A DNA stretch of 64,000 nucleotides from Bacteroidales bacterium SW299 (lineage in GTDB: Bacteria; Bacteroidota; Bacteroidia; Bacteroidales; Bacteroidaceae): assembly GCA_019550975.1 (NCBI GenBank), contig SDWH01000002.1, positions 186,001-250,000 of the forward strand, given 5' to 3'. The notes below the pieces were generated by a model. It was not told where the DNA came from. It saw only the letters and a program-made list of their open reading frames with translations, and did no database searches. A program made the translations under genes and the position numbers. The first letter of the stretch is position 1. Every line of letters begins with the position of its first letter. This document shows, one piece after another, positions 27,047 through 35,131 of this stretch.

Positions 27047-28500
27047 GCCTGTTCTTTTTTGTTTTCGGATATGAGCAGCAGCTTGTCGCCCGGATGCAGT
27101 TCCAGCTGCCCGTTGGGGATGATGAATTCGTTGTCCCGTTTCACCAGCATCACGAGTGTTCCCTGCGGGAGCTTCATGTCGGCCAGCCTGTTCCCTTTCT
27201 GAAGCATCTCTGTTGTCAGGGTCAGATCATTGAGCGACGAGTCGATTTCGTCCGGCAATTCTACGCCGAACTCGTTTCCTTCCTTCTCTGCCGGAAGGTC
27301 AAGGTGGAGTATCCGTGCCGTTTTGGCAATGCTCATCCCCTGGATAATCAGTGAGAGCAGCGTGATGAAGAACACGATGTTGAACAGTTGCTGCGACCCT
27401 TCGATTTCTGCCAGAACCGGATAAGTGGCGAATATGATGGGAACAGCGCCGCGCAGTCCCACCCATGATACAAACAGGCGTGCCTTGTTGGTCAGTTTCC
27501 TGAACGGAAGCAGGCATAGAAACACGCTTATCGGGCGTGCCGCAAGGATCATGAAAATGCCGATGAGCATTGCTACCGCAGCTATGTCGAGCATTTCATG
27601 CGGATTGACCAGCAGTCCTAGCGTGAGGAATACGATGATCTGGAACAGCCAGGTAAGTCCGTTCATGAATGTGCTGATGTCTTTCCGGAATGCCAGCCGT
27701 GCGTTTCCTACAATCATTCCCATAATGTATACGGCCAGGTATCCGTTGCCTTTGAGCTGGTCGGTTACGGTGAATGTGATGAATACCAGGCTGAGCAGCA
27801 GGATCGGATAGAGCGAGCTGTTTGAGAGATTGATCTTGTTTACCAGCCATACGGAGAAACGCCCGGCGGCGTATCCGATCACGCCTCCGAAAAAGAACTG
27901 GATCAGCAGGTCTTTTCCTACAATCAGAAAGTTCAGGTCGTTTCCGCTGGATATGACCTGGATGAGGATGATGGTAAGCATGTAGGCCATCGGGTCGTTG
28001 CTTCCGCTTTCCAGCTCGAGCATGGGCCGGAGGTTCTGCTTCAGATTCATGTTCTGTGAGCGCAGAAGATTGAACACGGAGGCGGAGTCGGTTGACGACA
28101 TGGTGGCGGCCAGCAGCATCGAAGTGAGCAGAGGCAATTGGATGTTGGTGTTGTCCCATCCCGAAATCCAGTAGATGAACGCTCCGGTGAGCAAAGTGGT
28201 CAGGAGCACGCCTAACGTAGACAGGACGATGCCGGGCTTGAGTACGGGACGGATGTCGGCGTACTTTGTGTCCATGCCTCCTGAAAAGAGGATGATGCTC
28301 AACGCTATCATTCCGATGAACTGGGCGTCGGATGCGCTGTGGAACTGCAGTCCCAGTCCGTCACTTCCGAACAGCATGCCTACAACGAGGAAGAGCAGCA
28401 AGGTCGGTATTCCGAACCGGTAGCCCGTCTTGCTGATAAGGATACTTGAAAGAATCAGGATGGAGCCGATAAGAAGAATGTTTTCTGCCGTAAATATCAT
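27043..28500 (-). CDS. Potassium/proton antiporter of the CPA1 (NhaP2/CvrA) type
   Basis: A 485-residue inner-membrane antiporter. About 12-13 hydrophobic segments span residues 1-400, opening MIFTAENILLIGSILILSSI, with the motif STDSASVFNLLRSQNM typical of the CPA1 exchanger core. The C-terminal about 90 residues form a soluble RCK-C/TrkA-C-like regulatory domain (GNRLADMKLPQGTLVMLVKR and PNGQLELHPGDKLLLIS), the NhaP2 layout. It would exchange K+ or Na+ for H+. It is the first gene of an operon with the overlapping phosphodiesterase. No clear TAnnTTTG lies directly upstream; a 21-bp palindrome array begins 98 bp upstream. Confidence 0.9.
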   Translation of the reverse strand: MIFTAENILLIGSILILSSILISKTGYRFGIPTLLLFLVVGMLFGSDGLGLQFHSASDAQFIGMIALSIILFSGGMDTKYADIRPVLKPGIVLSTLGVLLTTLLTGAFIYWISGWDNTNIQLPLLTSMLLAATMSSTDSASVFNLLRSQNMNLKQNLRPMLELESGSNDPMAYMLTIILIQVISSGNDLNFLIVGKDLLIQFFFGGVIGYAAGRFSVWLVNKINLSNSSLYPILLLSLVFITFTVTDQLKGNGYLAVYIMGMIVGNARLAFRKDISTFMNGLTWLFQIIVFLTLGLLVNPHEMLDIAAVAMLIGIFMILAARPISVFLCLLPFRKLTNKARLFVSWVGLRGAVPIIFATYPVLAEIEGSQQLFNIVFFITLLSLIIQGMSIAKTARILHLDLPAEKEGNEFGVELPDEIDSSLNDLTLTTEMLQKGNRLADMKLPQGTLVMLVKRDNEFIIPNGQLELHPGDKLLLISENKKEQA

Positions 28501-28597
28501 GGGCTTGAGTTTTTTGTGGTTTGTGAAATGTCTGTTTTATCCATTTCCGGTGCGGCCTTTGCTGGCAAGAAAGATGGCCCGGCTCTTGAAAAAGTTT

Positions 28598-28681
28598 GTC
28601 TTCAGCCTGGAGATGGTTATCTTTAAGCTGAAGATATGTATCTTTAGTCTGGAGATTTGCATCTTCAGGCTAGAGATATAG
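28598..28681. repeat. Array of four 21-bp imperfect palindromes
   Basis: Four consecutive 21-bp units start at 28598, 28619, 28640 and 28661. Each has a 17-bp core fitting RTCTTYARNCTRRAGAT (imperfect inverted repeat) plus a 4-bp variable spacer. A degraded fifth half-unit follows. The array lies in the divergent gap (28501-28799) between the antiporter gene and the cobalamin locus, about 120 bp before the predicted cobalamin promoter. A second four-unit array lies at 49798-49881. The 21-bp period is close to two turns of B-DNA, so all units face the same side. The rest of the gap shows nothing recognisable. Confidence 0.9.
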
Positions 28682-28799
28682 ATTTTTACAGGCCGGCATA
28701 AATTTCCTGTCGGCTTTCCGCTGCATTGTCCTCATGGGACGTATGGTCAGAAATGGATACTTTTTGTTGCAAAAATAGGAATAAAAATAAAAAAATCGT

Positions 28800-28807
28800 T
28801 ATATTTG
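28800..28807 (+). promoter_or_regulatory. Predicted promoter of the cobalamin operon
   Basis: TATATTTG is a full -7 match. Transcription would start near 28814, just before the riboswitch. No TTTG is found at the usual -33 distance; the upstream stretch is A-rich. Confidence 0.55.
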
Positions 28808-28827
28808 CAATGTTTTGTTCCGTTTGT

Positions 28828-29003
28828 GCTTCCGGATGGCGAAGCCGCGGATGAAAAGGGAATCGGGTGAAAGTCCCGGACAGTCCCGCTGCTGTAAGCT
28901 CCATAAGCGGTTGGCCCGTTTGCTGCAAGCCACTGTTTTCCGCTGATTGTCGGGAAAACGGGAAGGCAGGGTAATACCGGAGTAAGTCAGAAGACCTGCA
29001 AAA
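28828..29003 (+). ncRNA. Cobalamin (B12) riboswitch
   Basis: The leader carries the conserved cobalamin-aptamer blocks in order: GGGAATCGGGTGAAAGTCCC, then ACAGTCCCGCTGCTGTAA, then AAGCCACTG, CGGGAAGGCAGGGTAATACC and the B12 box AGTCAGAAGACCTGC near the end. It lies between the predicted promoter and the BtuG-like gene (ATG at 29082). High adenosylcobalamin should shut off the uptake genes. The expression platform is probably in 29004-29081. Boundaries are approximate. Confidence 0.95.
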
Positions 29004-29081
29004 CGAAGTCATGCTTGCATTCTCGAGGAAAGGATGGCAAGATTGAGGTGTGCAAACGTTTCAAACTTAAAATAAAGTATT

Positions 29082-30191
29082 ATGAATGTAAAGAGTTTTT
29101 TGATGGGCATGCTTTGCCTGTTGGCGACGGGTGTATCGTTTGTGTCCTGCAATGACGACAACGACGATTTCCTGGATGATACGGGTTCGAAAGTATCTTT
29201 GCCGGGGCGTAGGGCTTACATCCTGTATGAAGGAAGCTACGGACAGGGCAATTCCGGCCTGGCATTCTATGCTCCCGACGGCAATGCGGATTTTATCGGC
29301 GACATATATACGGTGCAGAACGGAAAGGGACTGGGGGATACCGGCTCGGCGATGATCGAACATGACGATAATATTTATGTCGTTGTTTCCGGTTCGAACT
29401 ATGTGGTCCGCCTGAATGCTGCGGGAGTGGAGCAATGCCGCCACGAGTTTGAGTACATGCCCCGGTATATTGATGCAGAAGACGGCTATGTTTATGTAAC
29501 TCAGTATGGAGGGCGCGTGAGCAAGCTGGATGCGGTTACGCTGGATGAGGTTGGCGTTTATCAGGGGCAGCCTGACCATGCATATGAAGGCATCGTCGAA
29601 TGCAACGGTTTGCTGTATGTAGCCGACAGCCAGACCCGTGACGAGTCTGCCACAGTGGTGTTGGGATATAACAGCGAAGTGCTTGTAATCGATCCGAACT
29701 CGATGCAGCTTAAGCAGACTGTGTCTGTTACGGTGAATCCCGAACGCTTGTGGGAATGTGACGGCAAGGTCTTTTTGATTTCTAGGGGTGATTATGCCAC
29801 CGTAACAGATAGCTGGCTGCAGCTTATAGATACACAAACCAATACGAAGACCGACATAGAAAAAGCGGCGAAGCTCGCCGAGAGAGACAATGTCTTGTAT
29901 CTGATCAATACCGAATATGACAGCAGTTATAACCAGACAAATTCGTTCTTCACTTACAATATCAGCACCGGGAAGATTACCGACCATACTTTCTTGAACA
30001 ATAATCCGGAAGAGCTTTCAAGCGCAACGATTTATCTGTTTGAAGTGGATGATGAAACGGGCGACATCTATATCGGTACGAGCGATTATGTGTCGGAAGG
30101 AACGGTTTATCGTTTTGATGCCAGCGGCACGTTTAAAGAAAAGTTTGATGCCGGAGGTATCAATCCCAATTCCATGATATTCGTAGACTGA
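29082..30191 (+). CDS. BtuG-like surface beta-propeller lipoprotein (DUF5074 type), probable cobalamin capture protein
   Basis: A 369-residue lipoprotein with lipobox FVSC (Cys23) and the acidic stretch NDDNDD after it, a surface-export-type signal. The rest is a series of about 45-residue beta-propeller blades (for example DDNIYVVVSGSNYVVRLNAAG and EDGYVYVTQYGGRVSKLDA), as in YncE/DUF5074 proteins. In Bacteroides, BtuG proteins of this fold and size bind B12 very tightly on the cell surface and pass it to BtuB. The direct position behind a cobalamin riboswitch and ahead of btuF/C/D-like genes supports this role. Unlike the well-studied loci, no btuB gene adjoins it. Confidence 0.82.
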   Translation: MNVKSFLMGMLCLLATGVSFVSCNDDNDDFLDDTGSKVSLPGRRAYILYEGSYGQGNSGLAFYAPDGNADFIGDIYTVQNGKGLGDTGSAMIEHDDNIYVVVSGSNYVVRLNAAGVEQCRHEFEYMPRYIDAEDGYVYVTQYGGRVSKLDAVTLDEVGVYQGQPDHAYEGIVECNGLLYVADSQTRDESATVVLGYNSEVLVIDPNSMQLKQTVSVTVNPERLWECDGKVFLISRGDYATVTDSWLQLIDTQTNTKTDIEKAAKLAERDNVLYLINTEYDSSYNQTNSFFTYNISTGKITDHTFLNNNPEELSSATIYLFEVDDETGDIYIGTSDYVSEGTVYRFDASGTFKEKFDAGGINPNSMIFVD

Positions 30192-30196
30192 GAAGA

Positions 30197-31333
30197 ATGA
30201 AACGTGTATTATTAGCTGCTTGCATAATAACTTTGGTCTTGCTTTCGGCTGCTTGCGGCAGAGGAAGCAAGACTTCTTCTGTTTCGGCAGGTGACACGCT
30301 GCAGTTGAGGTATGCCCGCAACTTGTGCATTGTCCGTTATCCGGATTACACCATGGCCGTATTGCGCAATCCGTGGGATACCTTGAAAACGCTGCACACC
30401 TATGCGCTGGTGGACAAAAGGGATTCGCTGCCGGAAGGGTTGCCTGACAATGCCACTGTGGTCAGAGTGCCGCTGGAAAGATGCATGGTTTATTCGTCCG
30501 TTCATTGCAGCCTGCTTAAGGAACTGGATGCGCTGCACCGGATTGCGGGCATATGCGGTCTGGAGTATATGAATATGCCGGAAATAAAGGACGGATGCGA
30601 AAAAGGAACAATTGCAGACTGCGGAAACAGTCTGGCTCCGGACGTGGAGAAGATCATTGATTTGCATCCCGATGCAATACTGCTTTCTCCATTCGAGAAC
30701 AGCGGGAGTTATGGCAAAATAGGCAAGCTGGGCATTCCTTTGATTGAATGTGCCGATTACATGGAGGCTTCTCCCCTGGGGCGTGCGGAATGGATGATGT
30801 TTTATGGATTGCTGACAGGCAGTTGCGGACGCGCTGACTCGTTGTTCAGAGCGGTCGAAACAACGTATCTTCGGGTGAAAGCGCTGGCTGCTCAAGCAAA
30901 AGTGCGTCCTGCGGTTATCTGTGACTTGAAATACGGTTCTGTCTGGTATATCTCGGGCGGAGAAAGCACCACGGGAAAAATGCTGGCTGATGCCGGAGCC
31001 GACTATGTTTTTGCAGACCTGAAGAACAGCGGTTCTGTTCCGATGGCTTTCGAAGCCGTGTTTGATAAAGGACAGTATGCAGACTACTGGCTGATAAAGT
31101 ATAACCAGCCCCATGACAAGACTTATAGTGAGCTGGCCTCAGAGTACGCTCCTTATTCCCGTTTTCTTGCTTTCCGTAACCGGCAGATTTACGGATGCAA
31201 CAGCCGTCGCATTCCTTTTTATGAGGAAACGCCTTTTCATCCCGACTGGCTGCTGAAAGATATGGTAAGCATTTTTCATCCGGAACTGCTGGAAGGCTAT
31301 CGTACTAAATATTTTACAGAGTTGGCGGAATGA
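30197..31333 (+). CDS. btuF: BtuF-like periplasmic cobalamin-binding lipoprotein of an ABC importer
   Basis: A 378-residue lipoprotein (lipobox LSAAC, about Cys20) with a class-III periplasmic binding protein fold (Peripla_BP_2). IAGICGLEYMNMPEI and DVEKIIDLHPDAILLSPFENSGSYGKI are typical of BtuF/FhuD-like proteins, and two lobes are linked by a long helix. It should bind cobalamin in the periplasm and deliver it to BtuC. It follows the BtuG-like gene by 5 bp and overlaps btuC by 4 bp. An iron-siderophore substrate would be the alternative, but the riboswitch argues for cobalamin. Confidence 0.85.
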   Translation: MKRVLLAACIITLVLLSAACGRGSKTSSVSAGDTLQLRYARNLCIVRYPDYTMAVLRNPWDTLKTLHTYALVDKRDSLPEGLPDNATVVRVPLERCMVYSSVHCSLLKELDALHRIAGICGLEYMNMPEIKDGCEKGTIADCGNSLAPDVEKIIDLHPDAILLSPFENSGSYGKIGKLGIPLIECADYMEASPLGRAEWMMFYGLLTGSCGRADSLFRAVETTYLRVKALAAQAKVRPAVICDLKYGSVWYISGGESTTGKMLADAGADYVFADLKNSGSVPMAFEAVFDKGQYADYWLIKYNQPHDKTYSELASEYAPYSRFLAFRNRQIYGCNSRRIPFYEETPFHPDWLLKDMVSIFHPELLEGYRTKYFTELAE

Positions 31334-32364
31334 ACAGGCGTAGAGGATTTGTGTTTGGAATGCTGCTTTCGCTGTGCATTCTTTTGCTTGTTGCGGCGAA
31401 CCTGTTTTTCGGTTCGGTTGATATACCAGCCAGAGCTGTCTGGGAAATTCTTTCCGGCGGCGAGGCGGAAAAAGCGAGTTGGGCGTATATTGTTTGGGAA
31501 TCACGTTTCCCTCAGTGTGTGGCGGCTTTGCTTTGCGGGGCAGCCCTTTCAGTTTCGGGATTGATGCTGCAAACCGTATTCAATAATCCTCTTGCCGATT
31601 CTTCTATTCTTGGAATCAGTTCGGGGGCAAGTCTGGGAGTCGCCCTTGTCGTAATGGCTGGAGGAAGCAGCCTGGCGGCAGGCGTTTTCAGTCTGTCGGG
31701 CTTCTTTTCTGTTTTTCTGGGTGCACTGGCAGGTGCTGTGGCCGTTCTTGCCTTGATTTTGTTTCTTTCTTTTCTGATAGAGAGCGGTGTGATGTTGCTT
31801 ATTGCAGGGATCATGATCGGGTATGTTGTGTCTTCTGTAATTTCTTTGCTGAGTTTCTTTTCAGCAGCCGACAACGTACAGTCTTTTGTCATTTGGGGGC
31901 TCGGCAATTTTGGCGGAGTGTCTTTTGACCAGCTTCCTGCCTTCAGTCTTTGTATCGTAGCCGGTCTGGTTGTCGCTCTTTTGCTGATAAAGCCGCTGAA
32001 TGCCTTGCTCCTGGGGCCTCGTTATGCGGAAAACCTGGGAATCAACGTCCGTCGGGTGCGGAACCTGCTGTTGTTGTCTACAGGCATTCTGACTGCCGTG
32101 ACAACAGCTTTCTGCGGGCCTGTAGCCTTTATCGGTCTTGCCGTACCTCATATTGCACGTTTGCTGTTGGGAACGTCTAATCATAATTCGCTGATGCCTG
32201 TTACTTTGCTCTGCGGATCGGCGATGGCCCTTTTGTGCAATCTGATTTGTGCGCTTCCCGGTGAGTCGGGCATCATTCCTTTGAATGCCGTGACTCCCGT
32301 TTTGGGTGCTCCTGTTGTTATTTATGTGATTATCAACCGTCGGAAACTGCAATATTTTAATTGA
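31330..32364 (+). CDS. btuC: BtuC-like ABC transporter permease (FecCD family)
   Basis: A 344-residue inner-membrane permease with about ten hydrophobic segments. FecCD-family signatures are RFPQCVAALLCGAALSVSGL, NNPLADSSILGISSGASLG and the coupling-loop region GPVAFIGLAVPHIARLLLG. It forms the membrane channel for cobalamin with the BtuD-like ATPase. It starts in an ATGA overlap with btuF and ends in a TGATG junction with btuD, so all three are translationally coupled. Confidence 0.9.
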   Translation: MNRRRGFVFGMLLSLCILLLVAANLFFGSVDIPARAVWEILSGGEAEKASWAYIVWESRFPQCVAALLCGAALSVSGLMLQTVFNNPLADSSILGISSGASLGVALVVMAGGSSLAAGVFSLSGFFSVFLGALAGAVAVLALILFLSFLIESGVMLLIAGIMIGYVVSSVISLLSFFSAADNVQSFVIWGLGNFGGVSFDQLPAFSLCIVAGLVVALLLIKPLNALLLGPRYAENLGINVRRVRNLLLLSTGILTAVTTAFCGPVAFIGLAVPHIARLLLGTSNHNSLMPVTLLCGSAMALLCNLICALPGESGIIPLNAVTPVLGAPVVIYVIINRRKLQYFN

Positions 32365-33389
32365 TGGAAGCGGGTCAGGTTATAGTGGAAGGGAATAAGC
32401 TTGCCATAGGATATGCAGGCAAGCAGGGCCGGACGGTGCACCGTGATTTGAATTTCCGCCTCTGTTGCGGAGAGTTCACCTGTTTGTTGGGAGCGAATGG
32501 AAGCGGAAAATCTACGTTGCTGCGTACGCTCGCAGCGGCCCAGCCTCCTCTATCCGGCAGTCTGACATTGTTCGGAAAACCGGTCAATGCATACGATTCC
32601 AAGGAACGTTCACGGTTGATAGGTCTTGTGCTGACAGATAAGACGCAGACGGGCGGCTTGTCTGTCTATGATTTGGTATCGCTCGGGCGTCAGCCTCATA
32701 CGGGATTTTTCGGCCGTTTGAGCACGCATGATAAAGAAGCTGTTTCCCGGTCGCTTGAAGCTGTAGGCATGCTGCATAAAGCGGATTCATACATGGCTCA
32801 GCTTTCCGACGGAGAGCGGCAGAAAGTGATGATTGCGAAAGCGCTGGTTCAAGAATGTCCGTTGATTTTGCTGGATGAGCCCACAGCGTTTCTTGATGTT
32901 GTAAGCCGGATAGAAATCATGACGTTGCTGCATCGGATTGCTGCGACAGAGCAAAAGGCGGTTTTAATGTCTACGCATGATGTGGAGCAGGCTCTTGTTC
33001 TTGCCGACCGTCTATGGCTCATGACCGGCCGGTATGGTTTGGAATGCGGTTGCACGGAAGATCTGATTCTGGCCAACCGGATGGATTCTCTTTTTGAATT
33101 TCAGCCGGACATCCGTTTCGATTTAATGCATGGCGGATTCTCGCCGGAAGTGAAGGGAAAGAAGTTCATTGTTCTTGAAACCGCCGACGAGGTCTTGCGC
33201 CACTGGACTCAGAATGCACTGAACCGGCATGATTATTTTTGTTTGATGCCCGGTCAGCAGACCGAATTTCATGGATTGCCTGTCCTGAAAGTTATTTCTC
33301 CGGATCAGATTCTATTGGAGGCTAATGGCACGGAAATCTGCTGTTCTTCATTCGAAAATTTGTTTCATGTCCTTTCTTGCCGGTCATGA
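32364..33389 (+). CDS. btuD: BtuD-like ABC transporter ATPase
   Basis: A 341-residue ATPase. The Walker A is LLGANGSGKSTLLRT, the ABC signature is LSDGERQKV, the Walker B is LILLDEPTAFLD, and the switch histidine is in STHDVEQAL. It energises cobalamin import through the BtuC-like permease. About 80-90 residues follow the ATPase core (from about 255), longer than Escherichia coli BtuD (249 residues), so an extra C-terminal domain is present. The ATG at 32364 overlaps the btuC stop by one base; a TTG codon directly before it is not needed as a start. No clear terminator follows. Confidence 0.9.
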   Translation: MEAGQVIVEGNKLAIGYAGKQGRTVHRDLNFRLCCGEFTCLLGANGSGKSTLLRTLAAAQPPLSGSLTLFGKPVNAYDSKERSRLIGLVLTDKTQTGGLSVYDLVSLGRQPHTGFFGRLSTHDKEAVSRSLEAVGMLHKADSYMAQLSDGERQKVMIAKALVQECPLILLDEPTAFLDVVSRIEIMTLLHRIAATEQKAVLMSTHDVEQALVLADRLWLMTGRYGLECGCTEDLILANRMDSLFEFQPDIRFDLMHGGFSPEVKGKKFIVLETADEVLRHWTQNALNRHDYFCLMPGQQTEFHGLPVLKVISPDQILLEANGTEICCSSFENLFHVLSCRS

Positions 33390-33410
33390 TTTTGTATTTT
33401 TGAAAAAAAC

Positions 33411-33418
33411 TATATTTG
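33411..33418 (+). promoter_or_regulatory. Predicted promoter of the GNAT/ibrA/ibrB trio
   Basis: TATATTTG is a full -7 match with TTTG 16 bp upstream (33391-33394). The transcript would start near 33425, 19 nt before the ATG. This makes the trio a transcription unit separate from the cobalamin operon. Confidence 0.5.
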
Positions 33419-33443
33419 TATCTGAATATTATGATAACATTTT

Positions 33444-33842
33444 ATGGCAAAGATTGTTTTATTGAAAGGTACGGAGCCCCGGTTGTATCAGCTGGTGGCT
33501 CCGTTGGTCATGAATTCCGAAATATTGAAATATAACAATAACTATCCTTTTAAGACGAGCGACTCATTCGTATGGTTCGTGGCCGTTAAGGAAGAGCTGG
33601 TGCAGGGATTTGTGCCTGTGGAAATCAGGGGAAAACATTTTGTCATCAACAATTATTATGTGGATGAAAAGTTGGAAAAAAAATTGTTTCCTCAATTGTT
33701 GAAGGCTGTACTGAAAAAGTTGGAAGATCATTCGAAAACGTTTCAGGCAGTTGTGATGGTTAGGCATGCGCAATACTTTGCTGATATGGGATTTGAAGTG
33801 ATAAAGAGTTGGAGGCTCTATCAGAAAATGGAGAAAGCATGA
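33444..33842 (+). CDS. Small GNAT-fold-like protein, first gene of the trio
   Basis: A 132-residue cytoplasmic protein. The alternating strands FVWFVAVKEELVQGFVPVEIRG and HFVINNYYVDEKLEKKLFPQLL, and the ending HAQYFADMGFEVIKSWRLYQKMEK, look like a GNAT acetyltransferase fold. The classical acetyl-CoA loop (Q/RxxGxG/A) is not obvious, so activity is uncertain. Its stop overlaps the IbrA-like start in ATGA, giving strict translational coupling. The neighbours suggest it works with a PAPS-reductase-like enzyme and a ParB-like protein. I infer a shared pathway but cannot name the substrate. Confidence 0.65.
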   Translation: MAKIVLLKGTEPRLYQLVAPLVMNSEILKYNNNYPFKTSDSFVWFVAVKEELVQGFVPVEIRGKHFVINNYYVDEKLEKKLFPQLLKAVLKKLEDHSKTFQAVVMVRHAQYFADMGFEVIKSWRLYQKMEKA

Positions 33843-35131
33843 AGGAGAAGAAGAAAAATGTTTATGAACTGGCAGAAGAGAGGCTGGCCGTTTTGTTTAA
33901 AGAATTTGACAATATCTATATCTCGTTTTCTGGTGGAAAGGATAGTGGGGTTCTGCTGAACTTATGCATCGATTTCATCCGCAAGCATAATCTGAAACGG
34001 CGGATCGGAGTGTTTCATATGGACTATGAGGTGCAGTATAAAATGACGATTGACTTTGTAGACCGGATATTTGAAGCAAACAAAGACATTCTGGATGTCT
34101 ATCGCATTTGTGTGCCTTTCAAGGTGAGGACATGTACTTCCATGTATCAGAGCTACTGGCGTCCGTGGGATCCTTCAAAAAAGGAGCTTTGGATTCGTGA
34201 GATGCCAAAGGATGTCCTGACGGCAGAAGATTTTCCCTTTTTCAGGGAGGACATGTGGGATTATGAATTTCAGCTTAAATTTGCAGCGTGGCTTCACGAA
34301 CAGAAAGATGCTGTCAGAACTGCATGTCTGGTCGGTATCCGGACGCAGGAGAGCTATAACCGTTGGAGAACCATCTATGGAGGTTTGAAGCAGCAACTTT
34401 ACCATAATTATCAGTGGAGCTCGAAAATAGCGAACGATGTGTTCAACCTTTATCCGATATATGACTGGAAAACCACGGATATATGGACAGCCAACGGCAA
34501 GTTCGGCTGGGATTATAACAAACTGTATGATTTGTATTATCAGGCAGGGGTGAATCTTGAACGCCAACGGGTGGCAAGTCCGTTTATCTGTGAGGCTATT
34601 GAGAGCTTGCGGCTATACAAGGTGATTGACCCAGACACGTGGGGAAAAATGATCGGACGCGTGAACGGAGTGAACTTCTCCGGCATATATGGCGGGACGA
34701 GAGCTATGGGACGCAATTCAATTAAACTGCCCGAGGGACATACCTGGAAGTCTTTTATGGAGTTCTTGCTGTCTACTTTGCCCGAAGATGCTCAAAGGGG
34801 ATACCTCTCGAAGCTGCATACCAGCATCAAGTTCTGGCGTACAAAAGGCGGATGTTTGAGCAACGAAACCATACAGAAACTTGTTGATCTGGGCATTCCG
34901 ATTGAAGTGCGCAATAAGTCGAACTACAAAACGACAAAACATCCTGTCATGATGGAGTATCTGGATGACATCGATATTCCGGAGTTTCGAGAAATACCGA
35001 CTTATAAGCGGATGTGCCTCTGCATTCTCCGCAACGATTATGCATGCAAGTACATGGGATTTGCCATGACGAAGGAAGATGCGAAAATGAAAAATTACAT
35101 ATTGCAACAATATAAGAATATATGGACGTAA
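33839..35131 (+). CDS. IbrA-like PAPS-reductase-family (DUF3440) protein
   Basis: A 430-residue protein with the PP-loop SGGKDS at residues 31-36, the ATP-pyrophosphatase motif of the PAPS reductase/N-type family. It continues through FHMDYEVQYKMT and CVPFKVRTCTSMYQSYWRPWDP, as in IbrA proteins. The C-terminal DUF3440-like part carries CLCILRNDYACKYMGF, with three cysteines. IbrA was described in Escherichia coli as a prophage-linked activator of immunoglobulin-binding protein genes; its chemistry is not known. It overlaps the upstream gene by 4 bp and ibrB by 10 bp. The start at 33839 is preferred over an ATG at 33809 because of the ATGA coupling. Confidence 0.88.
   Translation: MKEKKKNVYELAEERLAVLFKEFDNIYISFSGGKDSGVLLNLCIDFIRKHNLKRRIGVFHMDYEVQYKMTIDFVDRIFEANKDILDVYRICVPFKVRTCTSMYQSYWRPWDPSKKELWIREMPKDVLTAEDFPFFREDMWDYEFQLKFAAWLHEQKDAVRTACLVGIRTQESYNRWRTIYGGLKQQLYHNYQWSSKIANDVFNLYPIYDWKTTDIWTANGKFGWDYNKLYDLYYQAGVNLERQRVASPFICEAIESLRLYKVIDPDTWGKMIGRVNGVNFSGIYGGTRAMGRNSIKLPEGHTWKSFMEFLLSTLPEDAQRGYLSKLHTSIKFWRTKGGCLSNETIQKLVDLGIPIEVRNKSNYKTTKHPVMMEYLDDIDIPEFREIPTYKRMCLCILRNDYACKYMGFAMTKEDAKMKNYILQQYKNIWT

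Noticed and set aside
28598-28681. CRISPR array
   Set aside because: The repeat core is 17 bp with 4-bp spacers, far too short for CRISPR spacers, and no cas gene is present.
28686-29012. 108-codon minus-strand frame across the riboswitch
   Set aside because: It overlaps the conserved cobalamin aptamer and has no start context or domain.
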